DNA of 64,000 bases from Hydractinia symbiolongicarpus (taxonomy: Eukaryota > Cnidaria > Hydrozoa > Anthoathecata > Hydractiniidae): contig NC_079886.1 of assembly GCF_029227915.1 (NCBI RefSeq), forward strand, positions 2,294,001 to 2,358,000. Direction: 5' to 3'. Made by a program: the position numbers and the translations under genes. This document shows positions 62,284 through 64,000 of this stretch, one piece after another; position 1 is the stretch's first letter; each line of letters opens with the position of its first letter. The notes under the pieces are model-generated. The model ran no database searches. It was not told where the DNA came from and saw nothing but the letters and a program-made list of their open reading frames with translations.

Positions 62284-64000
62284 AAGCCCGGGATTTACAG
62301 GAAATCGCGGGTTTTCGTTTGCCGGCGATTAAACTTCTTTTATTTAGCGTCTCTCAAAAATGAAAATATTTTTGAAAACTACAAGTCTCATGCGTTTTGG
62401 TGGTGAAAAAATAACTTAAAAAATCGTTCTGAAAATCAGTTTACTCACAGGGTACTTTTTTTGTATACATTCGACTATATGGGGCCAAGCCCGGGATTTA
62501 CAGGAAATCGCGGGTTTTCGTTCGCCGGCGATTAAACTCCTTTTATTCAGCGTCTCATCAAAAATGAAAACATTTTTGAAAACTACAAGTCTTATGCGTT
62601 TTAGTGGTGAAAAAATAATTTAAAAAATCATTCGGGAAATCAGTTTACTCCCTGGGTACTTTTTTTGTATACTTTTGACTATACGGGCCGAGTACGGCAT
62701 TTACGGGAAATCGCGGGTTTTCGTTTGCCGGCGATTAAACTTCTTTTATTCAGCGTCTCATCAAAAATGAAAATAATTTTGAAAACTACAAGTCTCATGC
62801 GTTTTAGTGGTGAAAAAGTAATTTAAAAAATCGTTCGGGAAATGAATTTACTCGCAGGGTACTTTCTTTGTATACTTTTGACTATACGGGCCGAGTCCGG
62901 GATTTACGGGAAATCGCGGGTTTTCGTTTACCGGCGATTAAACTTCTTTTATTCAGCGTCTCATCAAAAATGAAAACATTTTTGAAAACTAGAAATCTCG
63001 TGCGTTTTAGTGGTGAAAAAATAATTTAAAAAATCGTTCGGGAAATGAATTTACTCCTTGAGTACTTTCTTTGTATACTTTTGACTATACGGGTCGAGTA
63101 CCGGATTTACGGGAAATCGCGGGTTTTCGTTTGCCGGCGATTAAACTTCTTTTATTCAGCGTCTCATCAAAAATGAAAACATTTTTGAAAACTACAAGTC
63201 TCATGCGTTTTAGTTTTAAAAAATAGTTTAAAAAATCGTTCAGGAAATGAGTTTACTCCCTGGGTACTTTCTTTGTATACTTTTGACTATACGGGCCGAG
63301 TACGGGATTGACGGAAAATCTTGGGTTTTCGTTTGCCGGCGATTAAACTTCTTTTATTCAGCGTCTCATCAAAAATGAAAATATTTTTAAACACTACAAG
63401 TCTCATGCGTTTTAGTGGTGAAAAAATAATTTAAAAAATCGTTCGGGAAATGAGTTTACTCCCTGGGTACTTTCTTTGTATACTTTTGACTATACGGGCC
63501 GAGTAGGGGATTTACGGGAAATCTTGGGTTTTCGTTTGCCGGCGATTAAACTTCTTTTATTCAGCGTCTCATCAAAAATGAAAATATTTTTGAAAACTAC
63601 AAGTCTCATTCGTTTTAGTGGTAAAAAAATAATTTAAAAAATCGTTCGGGAAATGAACTTACTCCCTGGGTACTTTCTTTGTATACTTTTGACTATACAG
63701 GCCGAGTACGGGATTTACGGGAAATCTTGGGTTTTCGTTTGTCGGCGATTAAACTTCTTTAATTTAGCGTTTCATCAAAAATGAAAACATTTTTGAAAAC
63801 TACAAGTCTCAGGCGTTTTAGTGGTGAAAAAATAATTTAAAAAATCGTTCGGGAAATGAGTTTACTCCCTGGGTACTTTTTTTATATACATTCGACTATA
63901 CTGGCCGAGTACGGGATTTACGGGAAATCGCGGGTTTTCGTTTGCCGGCGATTAAACTTCTTTTATTTAGCGTCTCATCAAAAATGAAAATATTTTTGAA
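62284..64000 (+). repeat. Satellite array resumes, about 8.5 monomers
   Basis: The monomer interrupted at 57730 continues at once with AAGCCCGGG. The first part, to about 63.15 kb, resembles the 20.84-21.7 kb lineage, including the short GTCTCTCAAAAATG form at about 62350. From about 63.16 kb to the window end it matches 10.35-11.18 kb at a constant 52,816-bp offset (TTTTAGTTTTAAAA at 63208 and 10392; GGGATTGACGG at about 63304 and 10488). No gene is present, and the array runs off the window. Confidence 0.95.

Noticed and set aside
1-64000. tRNA, rRNA or telomeric repeats
   Set aside because: No cloverleaf, no conserved rRNA segments and no TTAGG/TTAGGG-type runs were seen.

Overview
The window is eukaryotic and almost certainly animal. 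It is a very long AT-rich satellite array with one complete DNA transposon inserted in it. There are no bacterial-style genes, rRNA, tRNA or CRISPR arrays. The transposon protein combines a RAG1-type N-terminal zinc region with a RAG1/Transib/Chapaev-type DDE core, a family known from invertebrate genomes. I cannot name the species.

Layout. Positions 1-57730 are head-to-tail copies of a monomer of about 203 bp (roughly 284 copies), all in the same orientation. Positions 57731-62279 are a 4,549-bp cut-and-paste transposon with CAC...GTG ends, flanked by a GGCC duplication. Positions 62284-64000 resume the satellite in the middle of the interrupted monomer. Within the satellite several monomer subtypes form higher-order blocks: a 7-mer of 1,420 bp at about 18.5-21.9 kb, a 13-mer of 2,637 bp at about 28.8-34.1 kb, blocks carrying a 112-bp deletion at 23.8-28.2 kb, and a 3,650-bp repeat at about 39.1-44.6 kb. 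A segment of about 12 kb (7.1-19.4 kb) recurs at 44.6-57.7 kb. Changes in offset between its two copies are close to whole numbers of monomers, as expected from in-register unequal exchange.

The only credible gene lies inside the transposon, on the plus strand. Seven exons can be joined at GT...AG sites (58330-58815, 58946-59765, 59972-60174, 60245-60421, 60550-60849, 61038-61212, 61294-61616) into an uninterrupted 827-codon frame. The predicted protein has, in order, a C-x2-C...H-x4-C-x2-C zinc region like the N-terminal region of RAG1, two GGRP basic motifs, a first catalytic Asp (D351), a second Asp (D421) followed 19 residues later by C-x2-C (440/443), an H-x4-H pair (745/750) and a catalytic Glu (E771). 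Order and spacing match the RAG1 core. The element may still be active: its frame is intact, its ends are present, and its target-site duplication is perfect.

The paralogous satellite copy at 19.4 kb is an uninterrupted empty site, which places the insertion after the large intra-array duplication. The small ORFs scattered through the satellite are repeat-derived coincidences and are not annotated as genes.
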